A DNA stretch of 64,000 bases from Candidatus Obscuribacterales bacterium (GTDB lineage Bacteria; Cyanobacteriota; Vampirovibrionia; Obscuribacterales; Obscuribacteraceae): the NCBI GenBank assembly GCA_019752635.1, contig JAIELX010000007.1, forward strand, positions 1 to 64,000, written 5' to 3'. A program made the position numbers and the translations under genes. Shown here in pieces: positions 9,149 to 17,724 of the stretch (position 1 is its first letter; every line of letters begins with the position of its first letter). The notes beneath the pieces are model-generated. The model saw nothing but the letters and a program-made list of their open reading frames with translations, was not told where the DNA came from and did not search any database.

Positions 9149-9653
9149 GCGCCTGAGAGACTTCACTCCCGACAATCTCATCCCGGGCGACAAGTGGCGG
9201 ATCAAGCCAGGAGTAATTCCGCAGGTGGTGCAAAAAATCACGGCTAGCACAGCCGCCAACAGGCTGAGCGGTCAGCCAAAGTTATTGCTCGACAATACCG
9301 AGCCAAGAATCGACCCGTGCCGGGTCCCAGCGTAGATTCTTCCCCCCGAGCGGTATGTCCGCGTCCGCGCGGCAAGAGCGCATTTCCCGTGTCTATCAAA
9401 ATCCGGGGACAATTTTTTCACAAACGCTCTCTATAGTTGGCGCTATGGAACCTTTGAAACGAAACGGCGTGAATCGAGCGTCATCAAAAATCGCTCAAGA
9501 ATGACTTGTGCATTGAGGAGGTAGAGCTTTCGGGCTTTGGAAGACCAGGCGTTTAAGCTTCTTCCACGAAAAGTCCACAAATTTTACCCATTTTTGAAAT
9601 GTTGCGCAGATACTCTGAACACATCGGAAAACGGACTGGTTGGGAGCTACAAA
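9149..9653. other. Intergenic region, 505 bases, no feature identified
   Basis: No frame here has a ribosome binding site and a credible product. The right end carries the ribosome binding site (GGGAG at about 9641) of the next small gene. Promoter positions are not clear. Confidence 0.4.
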
Positions 9654-9959
9654 ATGAACACTTTAACCGCAAGAACATCGAATGTAATCGTCACAAAGAG
9701 CGAAGCGACCGACATCCTGAGCGGGCTCGCCTTAGCCGCTGTTACTTTTCTCCCGACAGTTGTTGCCGCTTCAAAGTTCGCGCAACAGAACCTGGCAAGC
9801 GCCGAACTGCAAGAGCCAGCGGCTTTCGTCGGATTCCTTCTCTGCTTGCTGTCGATCCCCTTCGTTCATCATCTTGCAAGCAAGCGTTCACTACCCGTTC
9901 TTTTGCTCGGTGTCGCAGTCTGCGCCGTCTCCGTCGGCACTTGCGTCGGACTCCAGTAG
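9654..9959 (+). CDS. Small two-helix membrane protein
   Basis: 101 residues from the ATG at 9654 with GGGAG 8-12 bases upstream. A polar N-terminus is followed by hydrophobic segments at about residues 22-40, 57-70 and 78-97 separated by the loop HHLASKR. I do not recognise the family. It shares size and layout with the next gene (10040-10354), and the two probably form a pair in one transcript. Confidence 0.65.
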   Translation: MNTLTARTSNVIVTKSEATDILSGLALAAVTFLPTVVAASKFAQQNLASAELQEPAAFVGFLLCLLSIPFVHHLASKRSLPVLLLGVAVCAVSVGTCVGLQ

Positions 9960-10039
9960 TTCGCACAGCAGGACGGCTTACACAGCCAATCTCAAGTCTT
10001 AGGCAAGATTCTGCACCCCGCTTACCAGGAGAGACTCAA

Positions 10040-10354
10040 ATGACAGCCACCACGCTTAAGTCCACCCCAGCATCAGTCAAAGTTTCCCGAAACGACACGA
10101 CCAGAGGTGTTTTCCTGGCTTTGGCGGTGATGATATCCGCGCTATTGATTGGCGCCGCTCCCTCCGCAGGTTTGCTCACTCTGGTCAGCATGGATCAAAT
10201 GCGCACGGCAGCAGCAGTGCTTGGGCTTGCAGCTTCCATGCTTGCGATTCCCGCACTTTTCAGAGCATCTCAGCGCGACGACCTGAAGTCGATGCTTGCG
10301 CTTGTCGCCTTCATCGGGACCACAATCGGTTTCCTGATTCCGCTTTCACTCTAA
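10040..10354 (+). CDS. Small membrane protein, second of a pair
   Basis: 104 residues from the ATG at 10040, with AGGAGAG just upstream. The N-terminal 20 residues are polar (TATTLKSTPASVKVS). Three hydrophobic stretches follow (about 25-48, 54-71, 82-102) with a short charged loop RASQRDD before the last. Layout resembles the gene 80 bases upstream: polar Thr/Ser-rich N-terminus and a loop at the same place. No family recognised. A strong terminator closes the unit. Confidence 0.65.
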   Translation: MTATTLKSTPASVKVSRNDTTRGVFLALAVMISALLIGAAPSAGLLTLVSMDQMRTAAAVLGLAASMLAIPALFRASQRDDLKSMLALVAFIGTTIGFLIPLSL

Positions 10355-10375
10355 GTGCTACAAGTTAAGGCCCGA

Positions 10376-10410
10376 AAAGAGCTCCGCCCTGCGGAGCTCT
10401 TTCGTTTGTT
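10376..10410 (+). terminator. Rho-independent terminator
   Basis: A perfect 12-bp stem AAAGAGCTCCGC/GCGGAGCTCTTT with loop CCT is followed by CGTTTGTTTG. It ends the two small membrane protein genes. Confidence 0.85.
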
Positions 10411-10461
10411 TGATTGGTGCGACTGCGCGGTAAATCTTCTAACGAGTACGATGGACGCACT

Positions 10462-11835
10462 ATGCGAAAGAAATTGATCATTTGGCTGTGTACCGCCACC
10501 CTCACGGTGCTTCCGATCGACTGCCAGTGCCCCGTCCGGGCAAATACTGCCGAACCGCTGCTTGAGCAAGCGGAAGAACTCGCTAAAGCTGGCAAATTTG
10601 ACGCAGCGGCAGAAATTTATGGACAGGCGCTGGAAAAATGCAACGGGTCGGCTCGTCTAAACATTGAAAGTGCCGATATTCTTCGAAAGCAGGCAACTTG
10701 CTTTGCACGCCGCGAACAATGGTCTCAAGCTGCAAAATGTTTGGAACGAGCAGTTTTCATTTATGAGTACAACGACAAGCCGAACGTGAATCGCAACCGG
10801 CAATCTAAGCTACCTTATTACTACAAGCAGGACTATTTCGCGCCAATGACCGCCGCAGTTTTAGGCGAATACGCCGAAGCACTCAGCAAAAACAATCAAC
10901 CGGAGAAAGCCACCTCAGCTCGAGATTTGGCGACGAAACTTCAGCACAAAAGCGAAGTCCCTGCCGGTAAGATTGAAGAATGGAAGAAGCTGATATTGGA
11001 AGCGGCTCCCGAAAACGACGGCTGGTCTGACAAAGCAGACGCAAAGTTTCAGGTAGCACTGCAATACGCACAGAAGTTGGAACCGGAGAGTGCACCGGTT
11101 GTCACCACATTGTGGGGTCTGAGTAATTGGTATGCAAGTCGCAGCAAGTATGCAGATGCAGCGCGAACTTGCGCCACAGCGCTTTCACTGCAAGAAAAGC
11201 TACTGGGTGAATCTAACCCTGCCCTCTATGATTTTCTCTGCAACTATGCGGCTGTCTGCAGAAAGGCAAAAGATTACTCCAAAGCTGACGAGCTTTATCA
11301 GCGCGCTTTGGCAATCTATGCTGCGCAGATTCCTGATTCGGAGCTGACTGGAATTCATAACTCGATGCTGGATATGTATAGGGAGCAGGGCCTCATCGAT
11401 AAGGCGACTGCGATAAAAGAGAAATTGGTAAAATCCATCGAAACGGCGAACCCAACTAGCAAGTCGGTGGCCGACGGGTCACGCCAATTGCTTGAGATGT
11501 ATCTAAAGACGAATCGTTTCGACCTTGCGGAACAGGCATTATCAAAGGCAATGGAGCTGGACAAGAAGGGCGGACGCGAGACAAAGCTGTCCGACCTGAC
11601 TGGCATGGCCGATATTAAGACGAAGCTCCAGAAATACGCGGAAGCGGAAACGCTCTACAAGTCCGCAATTCAAATGTGTCAACAGGAGCGATTGGCAGAC
11701 TTCGACGTATGTCTGGAGAAATACGCGGCGATGCTGCGTGCCAATGACCGAGCAACCGAGGCCGAAGCCACGGAGGCACGCGCGCGCCAATTCCGAATAG
11801 AAGGCGGCAGAAAACTATGGCATCCGTCGAACTAA
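10462..11835 (+). CDS. Secreted TPR-repeat protein
   Basis: 457 residues from the ATG at 10462 (MRKKLIIWLCTATLTVLP), which gives a clean signal peptide. The frame also opens at 10414 without a better ribosome site. The mature part consists of tetratricopeptide repeats, for example LLEQAEELAKAGKFDAAAEI, YADAARTCATALSLQEKLLG, YSKADELYQRALAIYAAQI and YAEAETLYKSAIQMCQQE. TPRs are protein-binding scaffolds. This one should sit outside the inner membrane. No partner is suggested by its neighbours, and the specific role is unknown. Confidence 0.85.
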   Translation: MRKKLIIWLCTATLTVLPIDCQCPVRANTAEPLLEQAEELAKAGKFDAAAEIYGQALEKCNGSARLNIESADILRKQATCFARREQWSQAAKCLERAVFIYEYNDKPNVNRNRQSKLPYYYKQDYFAPMTAAVLGEYAEALSKNNQPEKATSARDLATKLQHKSEVPAGKIEEWKKLILEAAPENDGWSDKADAKFQVALQYAQKLEPESAPVVTTLWGLSNWYASRSKYADAARTCATALSLQEKLLGESNPALYDFLCNYAAVCRKAKDYSKADELYQRALAIYAAQIPDSELTGIHNSMLDMYREQGLIDKATAIKEKLVKSIETANPTSKSVADGSRQLLEMYLKTNRFDLAEQALSKAMELDKKGGRETKLSDLTGMADIKTKLQKYAEAETLYKSAIQMCQQERLADFDVCLEKYAAMLRANDRATEAEATEARARQFRIEGGRKLWHPSN

Positions 11836-11844
11836 ATACGTGAC

Positions 11845-11870
11845 TGCCCGGAAGATTATGCTGCCGGGCA
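11845..11870. terminator. Hairpin between convergent genes
   Basis: TGCCCGG and CCGGGCA form a 7-bp stem across a 12-base loop between the TPR gene and dapL, which converge. There is no T-run, so terminator function is only likely from position. Confidence 0.4.
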
Positions 11871-11901
11871 CTTACGCATTTAGATAACGATTCTGTTTCC
11901 G

Positions 11902-13089
11902 TTAGGCTTTGACGGCGTTGCGATCGAACGTAATCGAATGCTTTTCCATGCGTTCGAAGACTTCGATCAATCTTGCTTTGTCCGTAGCGAGGGACATACG
12001 GAAGAAGCCTTCACCGTAGGCGCCATAAGCCGTGCCCGGTGGAACAACAATGCCTGCTTCTTCCAACATCAAAGTGCTGAATTCTGCGGCGGTCATTCCG
12101 GTTGGAACCGGCAACCACATATAGAAGGTTGCTTTGATTGGCTCAACTTTCCAACCAAGCCTGCGAAATCCGGCTACCGCTATATCGCGACGCACTTTGT
12201 AGAGTGCATTGCAACGTTCAATTTCAGTTCGCGGTCCTTCGAACGCAGCGATTGCCGCCATCTGAATGGCACGAAATACGTCGGTATCGATATTGGATTT
12301 CAGCTGGGCCAACGCCTTGATTGCATACGAGTTACCAATGGCAAATCCGATTCTCCACCCCGTCATGTTGTGCATCTTCGACAGGCTCTGCAGTTCGATT
12401 GCTACGTCTTTGGCGCCCGGTACTTCGAAAACGGAGTGGGCTTTGTAGTCGTCGAAAGTCATTTCAGAGTACGCAAGGTCATGAACAAACAGCAAATCAT
12501 TCTTGCGTGCAAACGCAACCGCCTTCTCCAGATACGCCAGGTCGCATACCGCACCGGTCGGGTTATTCGGGTAGTTGAGGAATAGGATCTTTGCTTTTTT
12601 CACTATTTCCGCCGGAATAGCATCAAGGTCGGCAAGGAAATTGTTTTCCGGTGTCAACGGCATGCCGTAAGGAGTTCCGCCGGCAAGAATGGTGGAAGAT
12701 TTGTAGACGGGATACGCCGGGTCTGGAATCAGCGAGTAGTCGCCAGGATCGACGAATGCATGAATGATGTTGTGAATGCCTTCCTTCGAACCGATCAATG
12801 AAGTGATTTCGGTATCAGGATTGATGTCGATTCCAAAACGCTCACGACACCACTTCGCGGCGGCTTCGCGATATTCCTTCGTGCCACCGAAAGGCGGATA
12901 GCGATGATTCACCGGATTCTTCAGCGCCTCTTGCATCGCTTGAACGATATGAGCCGGTGTCGGTTGATCAGGATCACCGATGCCGAGATTGATAACATCC
13001 ACTCCGCGAGCAACAACAGCTTGACGCTTTTTGTCCAGCTCAGCGAAAACGTAGGGAGGGATACTCTTCAATCGGTTCGATATTTCCAT
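11902..13089 (-). CDS. dapL: LL-diaminopimelate aminotransferase-like enzyme
   Basis: 395 residues, fold-type I PLP aminotransferase. Visible landmarks are INLGIGDPDQPTP, HRYPPFGGTKEYREA, LIGSKEGI, the substrate/PLP Asn in LNYPNNPTGAV, and the Schiff-base Lys in QSLSKMHNMTGWRIGF. These fit DapL, which converts tetrahydrodipicolinate directly to LL-diaminopimelate for lysine and peptidoglycan, the route used by cyanobacteria and relatives. An aspartate aminotransferase of the same class is the alternative. The ATG at 13089 has GGTG upstream. It stands alone, divergent from the phosphorylase gene. Confidence 0.85.
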   Translation of the reverse strand: MEISNRLKSIPPYVFAELDKKRQAVVARGVDVINLGIGDPDQPTPAHIVQAMQEALKNPVNHRYPPFGGTKEYREAAAKWCRERFGIDINPDTEITSLIGSKEGIHNIIHAFVDPGDYSLIPDPAYPVYKSSTILAGGTPYGMPLTPENNFLADLDAIPAEIVKKAKILFLNYPNNPTGAVCDLAYLEKAVAFARKNDLLFVHDLAYSEMTFDDYKAHSVFEVPGAKDVAIELQSLSKMHNMTGWRIGFAIGNSYAIKALAQLKSNIDTDVFRAIQMAAIAAFEGPRTEIERCNALYKVRRDIAVAGFRRLGWKVEPIKATFYMWLPVPTGMTAAEFSTLMLEEAGIVVPPGTAYGAYGEGFFRMSLATDKARLIEVFERMEKHSITFDRNAVKA

Positions 13090-13526
13090 TATTCAGCACC
13101 TGCTTGGTTGGAGACCGGCACAATGATTAACCGGGCCTATTATCCGGGACTGTTGCGCTTCCCCCCTTGCAAGCAGCACTTACTTTTACTATTTGATAAA
13201 CCGACGTCGCGAAGCGGGCTGAAGTGGGGGTTTTCCCGCTTCGACGGTGACTTCGCCCGACATCACTCGTTCCGAATCGGGAAATCATCACGTGAAATTC
13301 AGCCTCGTGGCAGCTTCGACGCACTCACTGCGTGCTTTCCCCGGGGCTGCGGGCTCAGCTGAGAGCGTTCACCTTGACCGGAAAAATGCACCACGTAGAA
13401 TTGGAATTCGACCAAGCGCAGCTTGAGCGGCGGTTTAGCGCCGAAGAAGCAAAACGTCGTTGTCTACGCGCCGAGGCTCGCCGACGAACCGGAGCGCCCG
13501 CAGGAAGTCCCAACAGGAGATACGCA
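13090..13526. other. Divergent intergenic region with a strong hairpin
   Basis: 437 bases between dapL and the phosphorylase gene. A hairpin at 13206-13245 pairs GAAGCGGG with CCCGCTTC, extended by GTCG/CGAC with a bulge, enclosing GGGGGTTTT. Its role is unknown. The in-frame extension of the phosphorylase frame (13332-13526) encodes an Arg-rich sequence unlike the family and is not taken as coding. Confidence 0.4.
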
Positions 13527-14333
13527 ATGAGCATTGCCCATCACCTTCAGCTCGACACCGACTTGATTCGAGGTGCTAAAGTAGCGCTGCTTCCGGGAGA
13601 CCCGTTCCGAGTTCCGAACATTGCAAAGCACCTGGACGATGCGTCGGAACTGGCTCATGTGCGCGAGTTCATGTCTTACCTGGGCACAATCGAGGGCGAC
13701 CCGGTACTAGTAGTATCAACCGGCTGCGGCGGACCGTCGGTTTCGATTTGCGTAGAAGAGCTTGCACAAATCGGCGTAGATACTTTTATAAGAGTTGGAA
13801 GCACAGGCGCGATTCAAGAATTTATCGACGTGTCCGATGTAGTAATTTCCAACGCTGCTGTTCGCCTGGACGGGGCAAGCAAGAGTTTTGCGCCCATTGA
13901 GTATCCCGCAGTGTCCCACATCAATGTAACCTGCGCTTTGATGGATGCCGCTCACAATCTCGACATCAGAGCTCACGTCGGCATAACGGCCTCCACGGAT
14001 ACTTTCTACCAGGGACAGGAGCGCTACGACTCATTCAAAGGTTATGTCCCGAAACATCTGGTTGGCAGCTTGACTGAATGGCAGCAACTGAATGTTTTGA
14101 ACTATGAAATGGAGGCGGCGACACTGTTCACAATGTGTTCCGCGCTGGGACTCAAATCCGGAGCCGTTTGCGGTGTGGTTGCAAACCGCACCCGCAGCGA
14201 AAAAGTTACATCAAAAGAACTTTTCTTGAAAGGCGAGCAGAACGCCATTGTCACTGCTGTTCAAGCAGCCAGGCTTCTGTTGGCTCGCCGTGCCGACAGG
14301 AAAGTCGGGTGCGCCGTTGGATCAAAAACATAA
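13527..14333 (+). CDS. udp: Uridine phosphorylase-family nucleoside phosphorylase
   Basis: 268 residues from the ATG at 13527 (AGGAGA upstream). NP-I family motifs are clear: LLPGDPFRVPNIAKHL, STGCGGPSVSICVEEL with the phosphate-binding Gly-rich loop, IRVGSTGAIQ, and NYEMEAATLFTMC, the Glu-Met-Glu that binds ribose. The EMEAATLF context favours uridine phosphorylase, which cleaves uridine with phosphate to uracil and ribose 1-phosphate in pyrimidine salvage. Purine nucleoside phosphorylase is less likely. No pathway partners are adjacent. Confidence 0.88.
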   Translation: MSIAHHLQLDTDLIRGAKVALLPGDPFRVPNIAKHLDDASELAHVREFMSYLGTIEGDPVLVVSTGCGGPSVSICVEELAQIGVDTFIRVGSTGAIQEFIDVSDVVISNAAVRLDGASKSFAPIEYPAVSHINVTCALMDAAHNLDIRAHVGITASTDTFYQGQERYDSFKGYVPKHLVGSLTEWQQLNVLNYEMEAATLFTMCSALGLKSGAVCGVVANRTRSEKVTSKELFLKGEQNAIVTAVQAARLLLARRADRKVGCAVGSKT

Positions 14334-14843
14334 GCGAATCGAAAATATAGGCGAAGCCAACAGGCTAAGAGCGATCTAGTTGAAGTCTAGGCACTTCTGA
14401 AACTTTCTTCACAGAACCGCGCCGAATGGGCAGCTCTTCGTGCTCTCGCGATACCTCTATCGTACTAGCAATTGAAAGGCGAACTTGCGCCTGCATTCCA
14501 GCGCTATAGATTCGAGTTACTTCTTCAACACGTTTTTTCATTGCCTTCCACCAATCCCAATCAAGCATTTCCTTAATCACATAAATTAGTCGGCAAACAT
14601 GACAAACATGTGGCTAAAGCGGAACTTATCAAAGCCTCGGTTAACTTTTTGTAGTTGCTCCGGAGCCTCGGCAAGCCTCGTTGCCTCCGCACGTGAACAG
14701 CCACGCTACGCTCTTGCGGCTCCTCGCCGCTCAAGCTTCGCCGGGCCGATTCTTAATTGCAGGTGCCTCCTGAGAATTCCCCCCTTGTAAGGATGGTCGT
14801 AAACGCAGGATCATTAGGGGTTGAAATTCGGACCGGATAAGCC
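14334..14843. other. Intergenic region, 510 bases, with one doubtful small frame
   Basis: Nothing firm is seen here except the doubtful minus-strand frame at 14365-14580. The ribosome site of the next gene is poor. Confidence 0.35.
14365..14580 (-). CDS. Possible small protein (doubtful)
   Basis: 71 residues from a GTG at 14580, or shorter from ATG codons within. The sequence starts IKEMLDWDWWKAMKKRVEE and looks helical and charged at first, then becomes basic. AAGGA lies just before the internal ATG at Met5, too close to act as its ribosome site. No family is recognised and there are no conserved neighbours. It could be a chance frame. Confidence 0.3.
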   Translation of the reverse strand: MIKEMLDWDWWKAMKKRVEEVTRIYSAGMQAQVRLSIASTIEVSREHEELPIRRGSVKKVSEVPRLQLDRS

Positions 14844-16592
14844 ATGTCGCCTTTAGCAGTCAAAACCACTGAGCCCGTTCAAATCGCTTCGCACGGAGAG
14901 GTGAAGACAACCGCGCTCAAGCAACTGTTTCCATACGCCATCGTGGCGCTCAGTGCCTGCTTCTTGCTCTTCGGGGAGCTAGGGCGCTTTCCTCTCTTCA
15001 ATCCGGATGAGGCGCTCTATGCCGAACCGGCGCGGGAGATGCTGGAGAATGGCGATTGGATCACTACATATTTGAATTATGTGGTCAGGTTCACGAAGCC
15101 GCCGCTGGTAATCTGGGCGCAGGCGCTGAGCATCAACCTGTTTGGCGTAAACGAATTTGCAGTGAGGTTCTTCGAAGCGGCAAGCGGAGTCGTTCTTGTA
15201 GCTTCAACCTACGCCTTTGCCGAGAAGTTTGCCGGCAGGCGAGTTGCAATTGCTGCCGGAGTCGCGCTTGTTACGGCACCGCTTTTCATAGGAACTGCGC
15301 GTGAAGCCATTACCGACATGCCGCTGAGTTTGTTTATGGCATCGGCAATGATGTGTTTTTTCACAGCGGCAAAAACCGGGCGAACCAGCTTTACGTGGCT
15401 GGCTTGGATAATGGTCGGGCTATCCGTGATGACGAAGGGTCCGGTCGGACTTGTCCTGCCTGTGGCTTTAATAGCCGCTTTTGCCGTGCTGAGCGGCAAA
15501 CTGAAACAATCGCTGCGCGATTACAAAGTGATTCCCGGAATGGCTATAGTTGCAGCAATCGCGCTGCCCTGGTTCATTACGGAAATTGCCATCACCAAAG
15601 GGGCTTACTTCCACGAGTTCATCCTTCGCGAAAACTTTCAACGCTTTACCAGCGCCATAGATTCCCATGGTCAGCCCTGGTGGTATCATTTCGCCGCGAT
15701 GTTCGGCGGATTCGTCCCCTGGTGCTTCTTCCTCCCGGGCGCAATCGCAGCGACAGTACCCGACCTTGTTTCTGCGATTCGAGCGCAATCGGCGTCGTTG
15801 ATTTCTTTCGCGACAGGCGCAAAGAGCCCTCCCGAGACTAATCAAGGTTCGCCGCCTCGGCTCCTGGTGGGCGTTGAGCCGTCTTTGGCTCTGTTCTGCC
15901 TGCTTTGGGCAAGCGGCACACTGGTGTTCTTCAGTGCCAGCGTCTCGAAGCTGTTGCCCTATACAATGCCGGCGTTTCCGGCACTGGCCGTTTTGGTGGG
16001 AATTGAATTTGAGCGAATAATACAAACTCGCAGCATGAAACGCGCTCTGATTCCCGTGGCGCTCATAGCTGTCACATTTGGAGGCGCAACCGCGGTTATG
16101 CCGTTCGCATTGAAGAAACTGCGCGATGCGCCCCCGGGGCTGGTCGACCTGATCCGTTCATTCACGACTTATGAATTAGTGTTTTCACTATCCGCACTGG
16201 CAATGGTTGCACGAAAGTTGTATCGCACGGCCTGGTTCGTTTTTTGCGTCCCGATGCTGTTCGGCTTATTGTTCTTCGGCGGCAAAATCGTCAGCAGCCT
16301 GAGCGAACAGTGGGAAGGTCCGTTGCCTGCGATGGCTCGTTTTGCCTCACTCTCAACTCAGCCTATTTTCGTCTATGACATGCGCAAACCTTCAGTTCCG
16401 TTCTATACGCGGAGAAAGATTGTGCAACCGTCCTCCCCGGCCGAGCTGCAAGCCGCTTTGGAAGCCAGCGGACAAGCGTATGTGCTCACGAAGAAAAAAA
16501 CTCGCGGCTTCATCGAATCGATTAAAGGGTGCAAGGTCGTCAGGGAAGAAGGAGCGTTCCTGCTTGCAGCCTATAGGAGACCCTCGCAATGA
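14844..16592 (+). CDS. ArnT/PMT-type (GT39 superfamily) membrane glycosyltransferase
   Basis: 582 residues with a polar N-terminus, then about 10-12 predicted membrane helices. The signature FNPDEALYAEPAREMLENGDW after the first helix carries the Asp-Glu pair of ArnT/PMT-like enzymes, and RFTKPPLVIWAQAL follows as in that family. RENFQRFTSAID marks the periplasmic loop. Such enzymes move a sugar from an undecaprenyl or dolichyl phosphate carrier onto lipid A, another glycolipid or a protein on the outer face of the inner membrane. The acceptor here is unknown. The polyprenyl diphosphate synthase 90 bases downstream would supply lipid chains. Confidence 0.88.
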   Translation: MSPLAVKTTEPVQIASHGEVKTTALKQLFPYAIVALSACFLLFGELGRFPLFNPDEALYAEPAREMLENGDWITTYLNYVVRFTKPPLVIWAQALSINLFGVNEFAVRFFEAASGVVLVASTYAFAEKFAGRRVAIAAGVALVTAPLFIGTAREAITDMPLSLFMASAMMCFFTAAKTGRTSFTWLAWIMVGLSVMTKGPVGLVLPVALIAAFAVLSGKLKQSLRDYKVIPGMAIVAAIALPWFITEIAITKGAYFHEFILRENFQRFTSAIDSHGQPWWYHFAAMFGGFVPWCFFLPGAIAATVPDLVSAIRAQSASLISFATGAKSPPETNQGSPPRLLVGVEPSLALFCLLWASGTLVFFSASVSKLLPYTMPAFPALAVLVGIEFERIIQTRSMKRALIPVALIAVTFGGATAVMPFALKKLRDAPPGLVDLIRSFTTYELVFSLSALAMVARKLYRTAWFVFCVPMLFGLLFFGGKIVSSLSEQWEGPLPAMARFASLSTQPIFVYDMRKPSVPFYTRRKIVQPSSPAELQAALEASGQAYVLTKKKTRGFIESIKGCKVVREEGAFLLAAYRRPSQ

Positions 16593-16682
16593 ACTGTTCT
16601 ATTTCATTGAAATTGTCGGCAGCTTTGTTGACTGAGCCAATGAGTGTGTGGAAAGCTAAGCAAAATTCCGGACTAACATAAA

Positions 16683-17714
16683 ATGAGCACGCAACAAGCT
16701 TTAACCGGTTCAATCATTACAGCCTCTCCTGATCTCGGTTTGCTCCTGGATCCAATAAAGGATGAGCTGGAACAGGTTGAGAAGTTTCTGAACTCCAACC
16801 TGGTTGATGATAGCCCGTTCATAGAAGAGCTATTAGGACAGGTTTTCCGTTCCGGCGGCAAAAGAATTAGACCGGCGCTTGTGTTGTTAACCAGCAAGGC
16901 AAGTTCTACTCCTCGAGGTCGTGTCGGTCGGCTCCATATCATCTTGTCCGTGTTGACCGAACTGATTCATACGGCAAGCCTTGTCCATGACGATGTTCTG
17001 GATAGCGCGTCACTAAGACGCGGGCAAGAGACAGTCAACCGTAAATTCAGCGACAAGCTTGCAGTGTTGACGGGCGACCTGTTATTCGCACAAGCTTCCG
17101 TCTGCCTATCGCGCCTGATGAATCCGGTCATTGTCGGAATCTATGGACAGGTTCTGGGCGATCTATGCGCAGGCGAGATACGCCAGATGCGCCAACAGTT
17201 TGTAGTTTCGACCGATTGGGACGCGTACATTCAAAAATCGGTGTGGAAGACGGCCTCCTTGTTTGCGGCAGGTACGCAAAGCGCTCCGATTCTGAATCTG
17301 TGCACGGATAACGTCATCGGCGACATGAAGGCTTACGGGTTGAATCTCGGTATCTGCTTTCAAATAGTTGATGACTTGCTTGATGTGACGGGCAATTCGC
17401 TGGCTCTCGGGAAAGCAGCCGGTTCGGATCTCACCCACGGCGTCATCACTGCACCGGCAATGTTTGTGCTGGAGCGCAACGATAGCGCAGCCCAAAAACT
17501 GACCCGGTTGATCAAAACCAAAGACGTAACAACCGAAGCAGGTGTTGCTGAGGCTTTGGAAATCATTCGAAGCAACGGTGGAATCGAAGCCACCGTAGAT
17601 CTTGCTCGCCAGTATGCTCGCCGAGCGCGTGAAGCTCTAACTTCACTGCAGCCGTCACAATACCGCGACTCGCTCGACAGCCTGATAGACTGGTTACTGA
17701 CGCGCACCACGTGA
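16683..17714 (+). CDS. Trans-polyprenyl diphosphate synthase (solanesyl/octaprenyl type)
   Basis: 343 residues. Both aspartate-rich motifs are present: first in LVHDDVLDSASLRRGQETVN (DDxxD) and second in FQIVDDLLDVTGN. The substrate-binding region GKRIRPALVLL is also seen. The enzyme condenses isopentenyl diphosphate onto an allylic primer to make long all-trans chains for quinone side chains. Length fits long-chain synthases such as IspB/solanesyl synthases. The chain length cannot be read safely. The ATG at 16683 follows an A-rich stretch without a clear ribosome site. The 10-base gap to ccs1 suggests co-transcription. Confidence 0.93.
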   Translation: MSTQQALTGSIITASPDLGLLLDPIKDELEQVEKFLNSNLVDDSPFIEELLGQVFRSGGKRIRPALVLLTSKASSTPRGRVGRLHIILSVLTELIHTASLVHDDVLDSASLRRGQETVNRKFSDKLAVLTGDLLFAQASVCLSRLMNPVIVGIYGQVLGDLCAGEIRQMRQQFVVSTDWDAYIQKSVWKTASLFAAGTQSAPILNLCTDNVIGDMKAYGLNLGICFQIVDDLLDVTGNSLALGKAAGSDLTHGVITAPAMFVLERNDSAAQKLTRLIKTKDVTTEAGVAEALEIIRSNGGIEATVDLARQYARRAREALTSLQPSQYRDSLDSLIDWLLTRTT

Positions 17715-17724
17715 GGAGGACGGA

